Counted from the stretch's first letter, positions 38,576-46,637 are shown. The stretch: 64,000 nucleotides of DNA from Polaribacter sp. SA4-10 (GCF_002163835.1 NZ_CP019331.1:1364001-1428000), one strand, 5' to 3'. Made by a program: numbers and translations. Notes: generated by a model from the sequence alone, not told the origin.

Positions 38576-38800
38576 TTTAATTGATACAAGTTTGTTAATA
38601 ATTACAGCTAGGTTTTACGATACATAATTTTCTATAGCATAAAAAAATGACCAAGCCGAAAGTAAAATAATTGCGAAACAGTTTCTCTCAAACTTAGGAA
38701 TGGAAAGCGATAACATTAATATAATTTGTAATTGTATTAAAGCAACTAAAATGCAGCAAAGCGTAAATATAAATTATCTTAAATTCTATGTCATCCAGAT
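38576..38800 (+). pseudogene. Decayed HD-domain protein
   Basis: One plus-strand frame reads LLIITARFYDT, stop, FSIA, stop, KNDQAESKIIAKQFLSNLGM, ESDNINIICNCIKATKMQQS. This aligns by eye with the HD-superfamily pattern (AAxFHDxxY...NExxSAxxAxxxLxxLG...IxxIIxATKxPQ) of Bacteroidota HD-domain proteins, with the HD pair changed to YD. Past 38800 there is only faint similarity in shifting frames. No start, several stops. The 61-codon frame at 38700 is only a piece of it. The flanking stretches 38376-38575 and 38801-38987 show no gene. Confidence 0.5.
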
Positions 38801-38987
38801 ATATTTAATATCAGCAACTTACTTTTCTTCTATAGAAAATTATTACTTTTTAGAGAATGGGAATTATTTTGTGAAGTGCTTATGATAAGCAACCTTTAGA
38901 AATAGGTAAACAATATAACATTGAAAACATAAAAAAAATACTTGCTTATTTTAAAACGAGTTTTACTAATTATAGATTAATAACATA

Positions 38988-41297
38988 TTACCAATCTACC
39001 CTAAATAAAAAGTTCGGCACAAAATTAACGGCATATTTATCTAAAACCAAAATCGGGTCATTTGGTATGTTATTCCCTGTATAATCTCTACCAATATGGT
39101 TTTTTTGACTATAAACATTCCTTATTGAAAAGCCTATCTTCCCTTTTAAACGAGAGTCTTTACTAAAAGAAAAAATATAAAATGAAGAAAGATCTAAACG
39201 ATGATAATTTTGAAGCTTTCCTGTGTTAATTTCATCAAAAACAATACTATTGTCATTTGGGTCTACGTTTGAAATTGTATAGGGCTTTCCTGTGTGCCAT
39301 TTCCAACCTAAAGCAACTTGTAAATTTTTAGTTTTGTAAGCTATAGAAGTAGATAAAGCTTGCCTTATTTCATTACTAGAAGTAAAGTATTTATTATCAT
39401 TTATACCATCATATTTATTCTTAATATCTGTAAAAGAATAACTAATCCATGTTTTTATTCTGTTAAAATCTTTTTTTACATAAATATCTGTTCCAAATAT
39501 TTTCTGTCTACCATTATGAAACCTATTATTTCCTGCACTTAGAAAACCTAAAGAAAGTGAAGTTATTCCAGAGGTGTTTTTTATATAAGTATCAATATCA
39601 AAACTCCATTTATTTTTTTGATATAAAAAACCTGCAGAAATTTGTTTGCTATTTATTATGGGAGCTGTATTACCATCTGCTAATCGCCAAAGTTTATTTT
39701 CAAGAGATAAATCACTTAAAACGGTTTCTTCTATTTGACTAATAATTTGATTTCTAATTTCTCCCGAAAATTGAAATTTTAAATTTTGGGTGATATTTTT
39801 TAACAACAATAATCTTGGTTCCAATCTAAAAGCATTTAATTGGTTATAATAAGTTGCTCTTAAACCTATATCAAAATCAAAATATTTGAAATTTCTATTT
39901 GAAAAATTTCCAAAGATGGAATATGTGTCGACTTTAGAATTATTTTTATCTAAAATATAGCGTAAATCTTTTGTTTCAATAAAAGAATACTTTACATTTT
40001 TAAAAGAAGATTGATAACCAAAGTTAAATAAGTTTGCCTTTTCAGTTTCTAATGAAAACTCAGTTAAAAAATTAGTTTCCTTTATGGTATTCTCTTTATT
40101 AAAATCTGAAACTTGGCTACCATTCTTATTTGTTATAAAATTATAACTTAATCCATAATTAGAATGGCTAATCTTTGTTTTTTGTGAAATGTTTTCACTC
40201 CATGATTTTCTCCAATTTAGACTATAGCCATCATTTTCTCGATCTAACACATCTTGATTTGAATTCGTATTATTTAAATCTTTATAGACGTGATCTAAGT
40301 CGTTATCAATATGAATAGTACTAAAAGAAAATGAGTTCTCTTCATTTAAAAAATAGTTTAATTTTAAGTTATAATCTTTAAAATTGAAATCTTCTTCAGA
40401 TATATCATTGTCTTCAATTGAAGTATTTTGAAAGACCTTATCTTCGAGTTTATGAAAAGTTTTAGTTTCGTAATAATCTTCATAAGACCTCCTAAAAGAA
40501 ACTAATACACTTAATTTATCCTTTACTATTGGCACCTCAATATTTGCATCTGCACTTATACCATTAAAACCAAAACCAAAATGTGTTTTAGAAACAACCT
40601 CATTATTACTAGAGAGCTCAATTACACTAGAAATTCTCTCTCCAAATCGTGGATTTGTACCTTTGTTATGAAAAGTAATATTTTTAGTTATATAAGGGTT
40701 AAAAGGAGAGATCATACCAAATAAGTGTCCTGTATGATACATGGTTATATCATCCCAAATAATATGGTTTTGGTCTGGAGTACCACCTCTAACATGAAGT
40801 CCAGTAGCTGTTTCATTAGGGCTTATTACTCCTGGTAATTCTAATATACTTTCTAATACATCGGCCTCTGTTAAACCTGGTAAAATGTCTAACTTTTTTG
40901 GTTTAATAGTATAGGTTGCATTTTTACTTTTTGAAATACCATTAGCTAGATAGCTTTTTATAATTACTTCACTTAATTGTTCTAATATCTTTTCGGTTGT
41001 ATCTTTTTGATTAATTATAATATAACGTTCATTTATAAACTTAAATTTAATATTTAAAATAGCTGAAAGCTCAAAAAGTATTTCTTTTAGTGTACGTTGT
41101 TTTTCATTTAAAGAAACCGTTTTGTTTTCTATAGATTCATCTAAATAAGATATTTTGACATCAAATTTTTTCTCTAGTATTTGTATAACTTCTGTAGCAG
41201 GTACATTTTTAAAGTTAATTAGAATAGAAGGTTCTTCTTGAGAAAAAGCTAACGTTGAGTATAGTATTAAAAATAATGCTAATAATATAGCTTTCAT
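38988..41297 (-). CDS. TonB-dependent outer-membrane receptor with STN domain
   Basis: 769 aa with signal peptide (MKAILLALFLILYSTLAFSQ). Residues ~25-100 are a secretin/TonB short N-terminal (STN) domain (ILINFKNVPATEVIQILEKK; VSLNEKQRTLKEILFELSAI), the module that contacts FecR-type anti-sigma proteins. The plug follows (ILPGLTEADVLESILELPGV; GLHVRGGTPDQNHIIWDD), then a 22-strand-type barrel ending in aromatic FRVDW. No SusD partner is adjacent, so uptake of a siderophore, metal complex or small molecule is likelier than glycan uptake. Last gene of the sigma-FecR-receptor operon. Confidence 0.9.
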   Translation of the reverse strand: MKAILLALFLILYSTLAFSQEEPSILINFKNVPATEVIQILEKKFDVKISYLDESIENKTVSLNEKQRTLKEILFELSAILNIKFKFINERYIIINQKDTTEKILEQLSEVIIKSYLANGISKSKNATYTIKPKKLDILPGLTEADVLESILELPGVISPNETATGLHVRGGTPDQNHIIWDDITMYHTGHLFGMISPFNPYITKNITFHNKGTNPRFGERISSVIELSSNNEVVSKTHFGFGFNGISADANIEVPIVKDKLSVLVSFRRSYEDYYETKTFHKLEDKVFQNTSIEDNDISEEDFNFKDYNLKLNYFLNEENSFSFSTIHIDNDLDHVYKDLNNTNSNQDVLDRENDGYSLNWRKSWSENISQKTKISHSNYGLSYNFITNKNGSQVSDFNKENTIKETNFLTEFSLETEKANLFNFGYQSSFKNVKYSFIETKDLRYILDKNNSKVDTYSIFGNFSNRNFKYFDFDIGLRATYYNQLNAFRLEPRLLLLKNITQNLKFQFSGEIRNQIISQIEETVLSDLSLENKLWRLADGNTAPIINSKQISAGFLYQKNKWSFDIDTYIKNTSGITSLSLGFLSAGNNRFHNGRQKIFGTDIYVKKDFNRIKTWISYSFTDIKNKYDGINDNKYFTSSNEIRQALSTSIAYKTKNLQVALGWKWHTGKPYTISNVDPNDNSIVFDEINTGKLQNYHRLDLSSFYIFSFSKDSRLKGKIGFSIRNVYSQKNHIGRDYTGNNIPNDPILVLDKYAVNFVPNFLFRVDW

Positions 41298-41303
41298 AAA
41301 ACT

Positions 41304-42254
41304 CTATTTAGATAATTTTATTTTGTTTCCTGTGATATAGTATTTAACGTTAACTGTCTCAAAAACAGAAGCCAATGCAACATTTAAATCTTTATTATCA
41401 AAGCTACCTGTAAAAACAATAGAGTCATCAATAGAAGCGCTATCAAAATCGATGTTAAACTGTTTATGCAAAGCATCTATTACAATAGAAAGTGGTACAC
41501 TTTTAAAACTACTTTGACCAGAAACCCATGATGGTCTTTCATTTTGAAGATTAGGGGTATATGCAGTTAAACCATTGTTATTCCTCACCGCTTGATTTCG
41601 AGTAATTATATGTTCTATATTATTACTTGTAACCTTAACGCTACCTTCATAACAAACAACATCAAAAAAGTTTTTAATAGTATTTACATTAAATTGTGTT
41701 CCTAAAACTGTAACAGTTCCATTAGGTGTAGTTACTGTAAACTTGCTACCTTTTTTCACTTTAAAAAACGCTTCTCCATTTAAAAAGACTTCTCTGTTGG
41801 TTTTCCAATTTTTCTTGTTATAGGTCAGTTGAGATTTTGCATTTAATATAACTTCAGAACCATCTAAAAGAGCAATTATTTGTTGTTCTCCAAAATTAGA
41901 TTGATAATCAACATCATTATTAAATAAAAAATTATTGATGCTAAAAAATAAAACTAATGAAGCTGCAACAGCAATCGCAACTTTAGCGTATAAATTAATG
42001 ATTTTACCTTTTGGCTTTTTGTTTGTTTTTACCTTTATTTTCTCTTTAATACTGTTAAATGTAACATCTAAGGGTTTTTCAATTTCAACAAACACATCTA
42101 TTCCTACTTTTATTTTTTTAAAAGCTTTATAATCTTCTTCAGAGACTAGTTCTTTTAGCTCTGCATCAGAAATTTCTCCTTCTAACCACTGGGCTAAAAA
42201 CACATCTTTATCATTTTGAGTAGTGTTCATTTCAATATTTTTACCTTTTTTCAT
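41304..42254 (-). CDS. FecR-family anti-sigma factor
   Basis: 316 aa. Cytoplasmic N-terminal ~95 residues for sigma binding (WLEGEISDAELKELVSEEDY), one transmembrane helix (AKVAIAVAASLVLFFSINNF), periplasmic FecR domain (QIIALLDGSEVILNAKSQLT; VFLNGEAFFKVKKGSKFTV; VLGTQFNVNTI) and a C-terminal DUF4974 (VPLSIVIDALHKQFNIDF; VALASVFETVNVKYYITGN). It transmits the receptor's signal to the ECF sigma factor encoded upstream. It ends 6 bases before the receptor start. Confidence 0.94.
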   Translation of the reverse strand: MKKGKNIEMNTTQNDKDVFLAQWLEGEISDAELKELVSEEDYKAFKKIKVGIDVFVEIEKPLDVTFNSIKEKIKVKTNKKPKGKIINLYAKVAIAVAASLVLFFSINNFLFNNDVDYQSNFGEQQIIALLDGSEVILNAKSQLTYNKKNWKTNREVFLNGEAFFKVKKGSKFTVTTPNGTVTVLGTQFNVNTIKNFFDVVCYEGSVKVTSNNIEHIITRNQAVRNNNGLTAYTPNLQNERPSWVSGQSSFKSVPLSIVIDALHKQFNIDFDSASIDDSIVFTGSFDNKDLNVALASVFETVNVKYYITGNKIKLSK

Positions 42255-42288
42255 TACTAATACAATTAATTTTAAAAAAACCCTACTT

Positions 42289-42801
42289 TTAAATATTACC
42301 TATTTTCTCTCTTAAAACCAATAATGCACCATGCATTCTTTTTTCAACTGCTTTTACAGAAATTCCTAATTGTTCTGCAATGTCTTTATATTTCTTTTTT
42401 TCTATTCTATTTAATAAAAATACTTCGCGTTGAATTTTAGGTAAATCTGCAATTGTTTTTTCGAGTTTAATTAAAAACTCTTCTTCTAACATTATAAACT
42501 CAGGAGACTCATTAGTACTTTCTTTGATCGATAATTTTTGATGTGCATTTACTACTTTATTATGCTTAATTATGTTAAGGAATAAATTATTAGCAATCGT
42601 GTACAGATAGCTTTTAACCGTATCAAATAGTACTTTTTCACAATCCTCCCAAATTTTAACAAAAGTATCTTGTATAATGTCTTCTGCTATATCTGCATCT
42701 CGTGTTTTAGAAAAGACAAATCGTTTAAGGTTTTTTGCATGCGTATTAAAAATACTTTCAAATACTTTTTCATTACATACATTCTTTAAATCATTATTCA
42801 T
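42289..42801 (-). CDS. ECF RNA polymerase sigma factor (FecI-like)
   Basis: 170 aa. Region 2: VFESIFNTHAKNLKRFVFSK and EDIIQDTFVKIWEDCEKVLF; region 4: IADLPKIQREVFLLNRIEKK, KYKDIAEQLGISVKAVEKRM and HGALLVLREKI. This is the size and organisation of Bacteroidota ECF factors paired with FecR. A minus-strand TAACTTTG at 42827-42834 may be the -7 box. Likely target: its own operon and possibly the divergent redox island, which starts 144 bases away. Confidence 0.95.
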   Translation of the reverse strand: MNNDLKNVCNEKVFESIFNTHAKNLKRFVFSKTRDADIAEDIIQDTFVKIWEDCEKVLFDTVKSYLYTIANNLFLNIIKHNKVVNAHQKLSIKESTNESPEFIMLEEEFLIKLEKTIADLPKIQREVFLLNRIEKKKYKDIAEQLGISVKAVEKRMHGALLVLREKIGNI

Positions 42802-42945
42802 TTAACAGCCGTATTCATTAAGTTTTCAAAGTTATGTAAAAAAAAACAACATTTCTGGTAGGGTATTTTAGAATGTTATTGTATTAGATCTGAATATTCA
42901 ATAAACAAAACATAAAAATTAATTAGCAATTTATAATCATTAAAA

Positions 42946-44130
42946 ATGAAAAATTTAAAAATCAACTTATTAAGCTTAGCAATGGTAGCCGTATTCTTTT
43001 CTTGTTCTCAAAATGACAACGGAACTTTAGCCCCATATGAAGAGCCCACAGAATCCGCAAAAAGTATAACTGCAAATACAGTTATAGAAGGTGTTAAAAC
43101 TCATGTAAAAAGCGATGGTTCTTTTAATAACCCAACAAACCCAGAAAGCAGTATTGAATTCGATTTTGGTTTCGATTTTGTGTACCCAATAACACTTACA
43201 TATAATAACGGAACTGAAGTAGTTGTAAATGATATTACTGAGTTAGCAAAAGTAGCTTCAACTATTACAACATCAAATTATATAGATGGTATAGCATTTC
43301 CTTTCACGGTAAAAAGAAATGATGGTACAGAAGAGACAATTAGTAGTGAAGCAGATTTTGAGGACACTATAAATAGCCATGATACAGATAATGATGGCAT
43401 ACCAAATTATACTGATACTGATGATGATAATGATGGTGCTTTAGATACACAAGAAGATGCAAACCATGATGGAGATTCTACAAATGATGATGCAGATAAT
43501 GATGGTGTGGCAAACTACCAAGACACAGACTCTGATAATGATGGGCAATTAGATCAAGATGAAGATAATGATGGTGACGGAGATTTTACAAATGATGATT
43601 CTGATAATGATGGAACCCCTGATTATACAGATTCAGATTCTGATAATGACGGTACTGATGATGGTGAAGATAGTGATGATGATAACGATGGCACCAATGA
43701 TTCTGATGAAGATTATAATGGAGGAAACGGAATTGATGGTTCTAATATAGACCCTGCTTCGCTTCCTCAAACAATATTAGATTACATCACTCAAAATTAT
43801 CCTAACACAACAATAACTGAGGCAGAAGTTGAAAGTAATGGGAACTATGAAGTGTCCCTAAGTAATGGAGTTGAATTATATTTTAACAGTACCGGTGATT
43901 TTTTAATGACAGGCAATGATGATAACGGCGGGAATGACGACAATGATAGCTCTAATATAGACCCTGCTTCGCTTCCACAAATTATATTAGATTACATCAC
44001 TCAAAATTATCCAAACGCAACAATAACTGAGGCAGAAATTGAAAGTAATGGGAACTATGAGGTATCTCTGAGTAATGGCGTTGAATTGTATTTTGATCAA
44101 GATGGTAATTTTTTATCGATAGGAAACTAA
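42946..44130 (+). CDS. Lipoprotein with Asp-rich type-3 repeats and two PepSY-like domains
   Basis: 394 aa. Lipobox VAVFFSCSQ (Cys about residue 20). An N-terminal domain ~35-145 (NPESSIEFDFGFDFVYPITL, GIAFPFTVKRNDGTEETIS) precedes ~115 residues of calcium-binding thrombospondin type-3-like repeats (DTDNDGIPNYTDTDDDNDGA; DADNDGVANYQDTDSDNDGQ). Then come two nearly identical ~49-residue PepSY-like units (IDPASLPQTILDYITQNYPN; ITEAEVESNGNYEVSLSNGV), encoded by a 147-bp direct repeat. Surface or periplasmic lipoprotein, probably binding calcium. It is divergent from the sigma-factor operon and leads the redox island. Confidence 0.85.
   Translation: MKNLKINLLSLAMVAVFFSCSQNDNGTLAPYEEPTESAKSITANTVIEGVKTHVKSDGSFNNPTNPESSIEFDFGFDFVYPITLTYNNGTEVVVNDITELAKVASTITTSNYIDGIAFPFTVKRNDGTEETISSEADFEDTINSHDTDNDGIPNYTDTDDDNDGALDTQEDANHDGDSTNDDADNDGVANYQDTDSDNDGQLDQDEDNDGDGDFTNDDSDNDGTPDYTDSDSDNDGTDDGEDSDDDNDGTNDSDEDYNGGNGIDGSNIDPASLPQTILDYITQNYPNTTITEAEVESNGNYEVSLSNGVELYFNSTGDFLMTGNDDNGGNDDNDSSNIDPASLPQIILDYITQNYPNATITEAEIESNGNYEVSLSNGVELYFDQDGNFLSIGN
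43741..44097 (+). repeat. Direct repeat of 147 bp (two PepSY-like units)
   Basis: 43741-43887 and 43951-44097 are the same sequence at a 210-base offset with 14 mismatches by my count (about 90% identity), in frame, and about half of the changes are silent. A linker rich in GAT/GAC/AAT codons follows unit 1. This is an intragenic tandem duplication. Confidence 0.92.
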
Positions 44131-44181
44131 TTTTTAAAACACCTTAATGAAAACAGACAATAACAGAATTAATTAAAAATC

Positions 44182-44223
44182 TCGAAAGCAACTATCATTA
44201 TAAATAAACGTGGTTGCTTTCGA
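44182..44223 (+). promoter_or_regulatory. Inverted repeat directly before the thioredoxin start
   Basis: TCGAAAGCAAC (44182-44192) and GTTGCTTTCGA (44213-44223) are perfectly complementary over 11 bases around a 20-base loop, followed by TAAAAAAATAAA and the ATG at 44236. It could be the terminator of the lipoprotein gene (poor T-run), an attenuator, or an operator for the downstream genes. Confidence 0.55.
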
Positions 44224-44235
44224 TAAAAAAATAAA

Positions 44236-44676
44236 ATGATGAGAATATTAGTTACTATTATGTTTATTATAGTTTTTCCTTCTTCAATAAATGCTCAAGA
44301 ATGGAAAACAGATTTTGAAGCAGCAAAAAAGACAGCAACTATAGAGAGCAAAACCATCATATTGGTTTTTCAAGGGTCAGACTGGTGCGCTCCTTGTATT
44401 AAACTAGATCGCGAGGTTTGGAGTACCAATACTTTTAAAACCTATGCTAAAGAGCATTTTGTAATGCTACAAGCAGATTTTCCTAGAAGGAAGAAAAACA
44501 CTTTATCAAAAGAACAATCAGAAGCAAACGGAAAATTATTCGAGGTATATAATAAGAATGGTATTTTTCCTTTTGTGGTTATCTTAAATAGTGAAGGAAA
44601 ATTGCTCGGTGAAACAAGCTATAAAAAAACTACCCCAGAAAAGTATATCAAAGAAATAAACGCATTTATTAAATAG
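44236..44676 (+). CDS. Secreted thioredoxin-fold protein (CAPC)
   Basis: 146 aa with signal peptide (MMRILVTIMFIIVFPSSINAQ). One thioredoxin domain of the Thioredoxin_7/DUF255-like kind: ESKTIILVFQGSDWCAPCIK with a CAPC active site (about residues 51-54), LDREVWSTNTFKTYAKEHFV, and cis-Pro region GIFPFVVILNSEGKL. Periplasmic; the reductant is probably the DsbD-type protein encoded 3.5 kb downstream in the same strand run. Possible roles are keeping Rieske or DUF4266 cysteines reduced, or passing electrons to them. Confidence 0.9.
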   Translation: MMRILVTIMFIIVFPSSINAQEWKTDFEAAKKTATIESKTIILVFQGSDWCAPCIKLDREVWSTNTFKTYAKEHFVMLQADFPRRKKNTLSKEQSEANGKLFEVYNKNGIFPFVVILNSEGKLLGETSYKKTTPEKYIKEINAFIK

Positions 44677-44740
44677 CATAAAAATGAAGCAGATATGCAT
44701 ATTATTCACTTTTCGAATACTTATACTAACTGTAAACTAA

Positions 44741-44899
44741 TTAAATAGTAAAACTGTTTGGACAGATACAGCTATTATTTTCACAAAAGAAAATAATGTT
44801 AACTGGAACTTACAGACGAACCAAGATAGAATTGTAAACAATGTTTGGTTAATACGTAAAAATAATAACAAATATAAAAAGTGGTTTTTTTTGTTTTGA
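44741..44899 (+). pseudogene. Fragment of a secreted flavobacterial protein
   Basis: A 52-codon open fragment without start codon reads SKTVWTDTAIIFTKENNVNW, NLQTNQDRIVNNVWLIRKNN, NKYKKW. I recognise the pattern 'FTK-x-N-x-x-W...NQDRI-x-x-NVW-(I/L)-x-R' from an unnamed family of secreted flavobacterial proteins in which several hundred residues follow; here the rest is lost. It occupies the gap between the thioredoxin and Rieske genes and is probably a deletion scar. Confidence 0.45.
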
Positions 44900-44957
44900 A
44901 GTTGTATAAGTTCTAAAGAACATTTAAAAGTAGTAAAAAAATAAACACTCAAATATT

Positions 44958-45398
44958 ATGAATCGTAAAGAATTTTTAAAATCAATTGGAGCAGGTGCTG
45001 CATTCGCGATAACTTTCTCTTGTTTAGGTGGCTGTACAAATGATAATGGAGATATGTTTCCAGATGATATTGCCCTAAACCCAGACCCCGTAACAGGTGC
45101 GTTTTTAACTATAGACCTGTCTGCAGCTTCATCAAGTGCTTTAAAAAATAATGGTGGGTACTTAATTAAAAATAATATTGTTGTTGCAAAAGACTTATCT
45201 GACAACTATGTAGCAGCAACTGTAAGATGTAGTCATGAACCTAGAGATAAAATTATTTTTAGGAATAATGAATATTATTGTACAGAGCATTCAGCTCGGT
45301 TTAATTTAGCAGGAAGTGGTCTAAATAGTAAAGGAAGTAATAATCTAACAACTTACAATACTTCATTAGATGGTAACATCTTAAGCATTACAGCTTAA
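44958..45398 (+). CDS. Rieske-type [2Fe-2S] lipoprotein
   Basis: 146 aa. N-terminal MNRKEFLKSIGAGAAFAITF with lipobox LGGC (Cys about residue 27); the start resembles a Tat-type leader but has a single Arg and Lys instead of twin Arg. Rieske ligands: CSH (TVRCSHEPRD) and, 14 residues on, CTEH (YYCTEHSARFNLAGSG), giving Cys-x-His and Cys-x-x-His. The second loop has Thr-Glu instead of the usual Pro-Cys/Trp and lacks the extra disulfide of bc1 Rieske proteins. Likely a periplasm-facing one-electron carrier; no cytochrome b or oxygenase partner is adjacent. Confidence 0.88.
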   Translation: MNRKEFLKSIGAGAAFAITFSCLGGCTNDNGDMFPDDIALNPDPVTGAFLTIDLSAASSSALKNNGGYLIKNNIVVAKDLSDNYVAATVRCSHEPRDKIIFRNNEYYCTEHSARFNLAGSGLNSKGSNNLTTYNTSLDGNILSITA

Positions 45399-45423
45399 TT
45401 TTTGTTTAAAATTTTAAAATAAT

Positions 45424-46413
45424 ATGAAAGCTCCAATCTTTTTATTTGCCTTGTTTTTTTCTTTAGTAAATTATGGTCAGCAGCCCTATAAGAAAACACT
45501 TAAACTTATGGGGTGTCATTTTGAGATTACTTTAGTTGCAAAAGATTCTATGACTGCAAATAGACAAATAAATACAGCAGTTATAGAAATTACAAGAATC
45601 GAAAAATTAATTTCTTCTTGGGATAAAAATTCACAAACATCAGAGATTAATCGAAATGCAGGAATAAAACCTGTAAAAGTAGGTGTAGAATTATTTCAAC
45701 TCATAAAACGAGCATTAAAAATTTCTAAACTTACAAATGGTGCTTTCGATATTAGTTACGCTTCAATGGATAATGTTTGGTTTTTTGATGGAAGCATGAC
45801 AGAAATGCCCTCTAAAGATATTATTAAAAAATCTGTTGAAAAAGTAGGCTATCAAAATATAGTTTTGAATGAAAAAAATCAATCTGTATTTCTGAAGAAA
45901 AAAGGAATGAAAATTGGTTTTGGTGCACTAGGAAAAGGATATGCGGCTGATAAAGCAAAAATATTATTGCAAAAATCAGGAGTAACTTCTGGTATTATTA
46001 ATGCTTCAGGAGATTTAAATGCTTGGGGAACACAACCTACTGGTAAAGAATGGTTAGTAGCAATTGTAAACCCATTAAATAAAGAGAAAGTATTTTCTTG
46101 GATGCCTGTAAATAATAGCGCAGTGGTAACCTCAGGTAATTATGAAAAATATGTAAAATTCAATAACGTTTTATATACACATATAATAGATCCAAGAACA
46201 GGGTATCCTGCTACCGGTGTTCTAAGTGTAACAATTTTTACAAAAACAGCAGAATTAGCAGATGCATTAGCTACTTCCGTTTTTGTAATGGGTGCAGAAA
46301 CTGGGTTAAATTTTATAAACCAATTAAAAGGTGTTGAATGCATTATTGTTAATGAGAATAATAAAATGATTACATCTAAAAACATACAATTAAAAACGAT
46401 AAAAAATGATTAA
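45424..46413 (+). CDS. apbE: FAD:protein FMN transferase (ApbE)
   Basis: 329 aa with signal peptide (MKAPIFLFALFFSLVNYGQQ). ApbE hallmarks: KLMGCHFEITLVAKD at the N-terminus, AFDISYASMDNVWFF, MKIGFGALGKGYAADKAKIL, GIINASGDLNAWG, THIIDPRTGYPATG and ELADALATSVFVMGAE (Mg-binding Asp and Thr). It transfers FMN from FAD to a Ser/Thr of extracytoplasmic proteins. Its substrate is often encoded next door; candidates are the DUF4266/DUF3570 pair. It overlaps the DUF4266 start by 8 bases. No NqrB/C or RnfG is in the window. Confidence 0.96.
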   Translation: MKAPIFLFALFFSLVNYGQQPYKKTLKLMGCHFEITLVAKDSMTANRQINTAVIEITRIEKLISSWDKNSQTSEINRNAGIKPVKVGVELFQLIKRALKISKLTNGAFDISYASMDNVWFFDGSMTEMPSKDIIKKSVEKVGYQNIVLNEKNQSVFLKKKGMKIGFGALGKGYAADKAKILLQKSGVTSGIINASGDLNAWGTQPTGKEWLVAIVNPLNKEKVFSWMPVNNSAVVTSGNYEKYVKFNNVLYTHIIDPRTGYPATGVLSVTIFTKTAELADALATSVFVMGAETGLNFINQLKGVECIIVNENNKMITSKNIQLKTIKND

Positions 46414-46618
46414 AAAAAGTTTAGTTCTTATAGGTTTAATTCTGTTTGCAAGTTCATGTGTTGCAGTTAAAGATTATGAAAAAATAAAAATTAATGATCC
46501 AGATATGGCATTGGCTCAAAAAAAAGTTGGTAGATATGAAACTATTGCTCAAGTATATCGTGAAGGAGCTGCAGGTGCAAATGGTGGTAAATCTGGTGGT
46601 GGCTGTGGTTGTAATTAA
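46406..46618 (+). CDS. DUF4266 small lipoprotein with GGGCGCN tail
   Basis: 70 aa. Lipobox ILFASSC (Cys18), core YEKIKINDPDMALAQKKVGR then YETIAQVYREGAAGANGGKS and the C-terminal GGGCGCN, so the mature protein is about 53 residues with two cysteines at the very end. This matches DUF4266, a family regularly found with DUF3570 and ApbE genes. The Cys-Gly-Cys tail could bind a metal or be a redox pair for the periplasmic thioredoxin. It overlaps apbE by 8 bases and precedes DUF3570 by 19, so expression is closely coupled. Confidence 0.9.
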   Translation: MIKKSLVLIGLILFASSCVAVKDYEKIKINDPDMALAQKKVGRYETIAQVYREGAAGANGGKSGGGCGCN

Positions 46619-46637
46619 TTAAAAAAATAATGATATT

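Noticed and set aside
38700..38885. 61-codon plus-strand frame taken as a gene
   Set aside because: It is the middle part of the HD-domain remnant, which continues upstream through stop codons.
38988..41297. Polysaccharide utilisation locus
   Set aside because: No SusD gene and no carbohydrate-active enzymes around the TonB receptor.
37809..42800. Integrated island bounded by a duplicated tRNA end
   Set aside because: I found no second copy of the tRNA 3' end in the following few kilobases and no integrase gene; the accessory nature rests only on remnants.
43378..43730. Repetitive GAT/AAT-rich tract that might suggest a CRISPR or DNA satellite
   Set aside because: The repeats are codons of Asp-rich type-3 repeats inside an intact lipoprotein frame; there is no fixed repeat/spacer length.
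44737..44952. 71-codon minus-strand frame between thioredoxin and Rieske genes
   Set aside because: It is opposite the plus-strand fragment that carries recognisable protein motifs; low-complexity hydrophobic translation.
45000..45120. DPVTGAF in the Rieske lipoprotein as a flavinylation site
   Set aside because: The acceptor Ser/Thr position is Phe, so ApbE could not use it.
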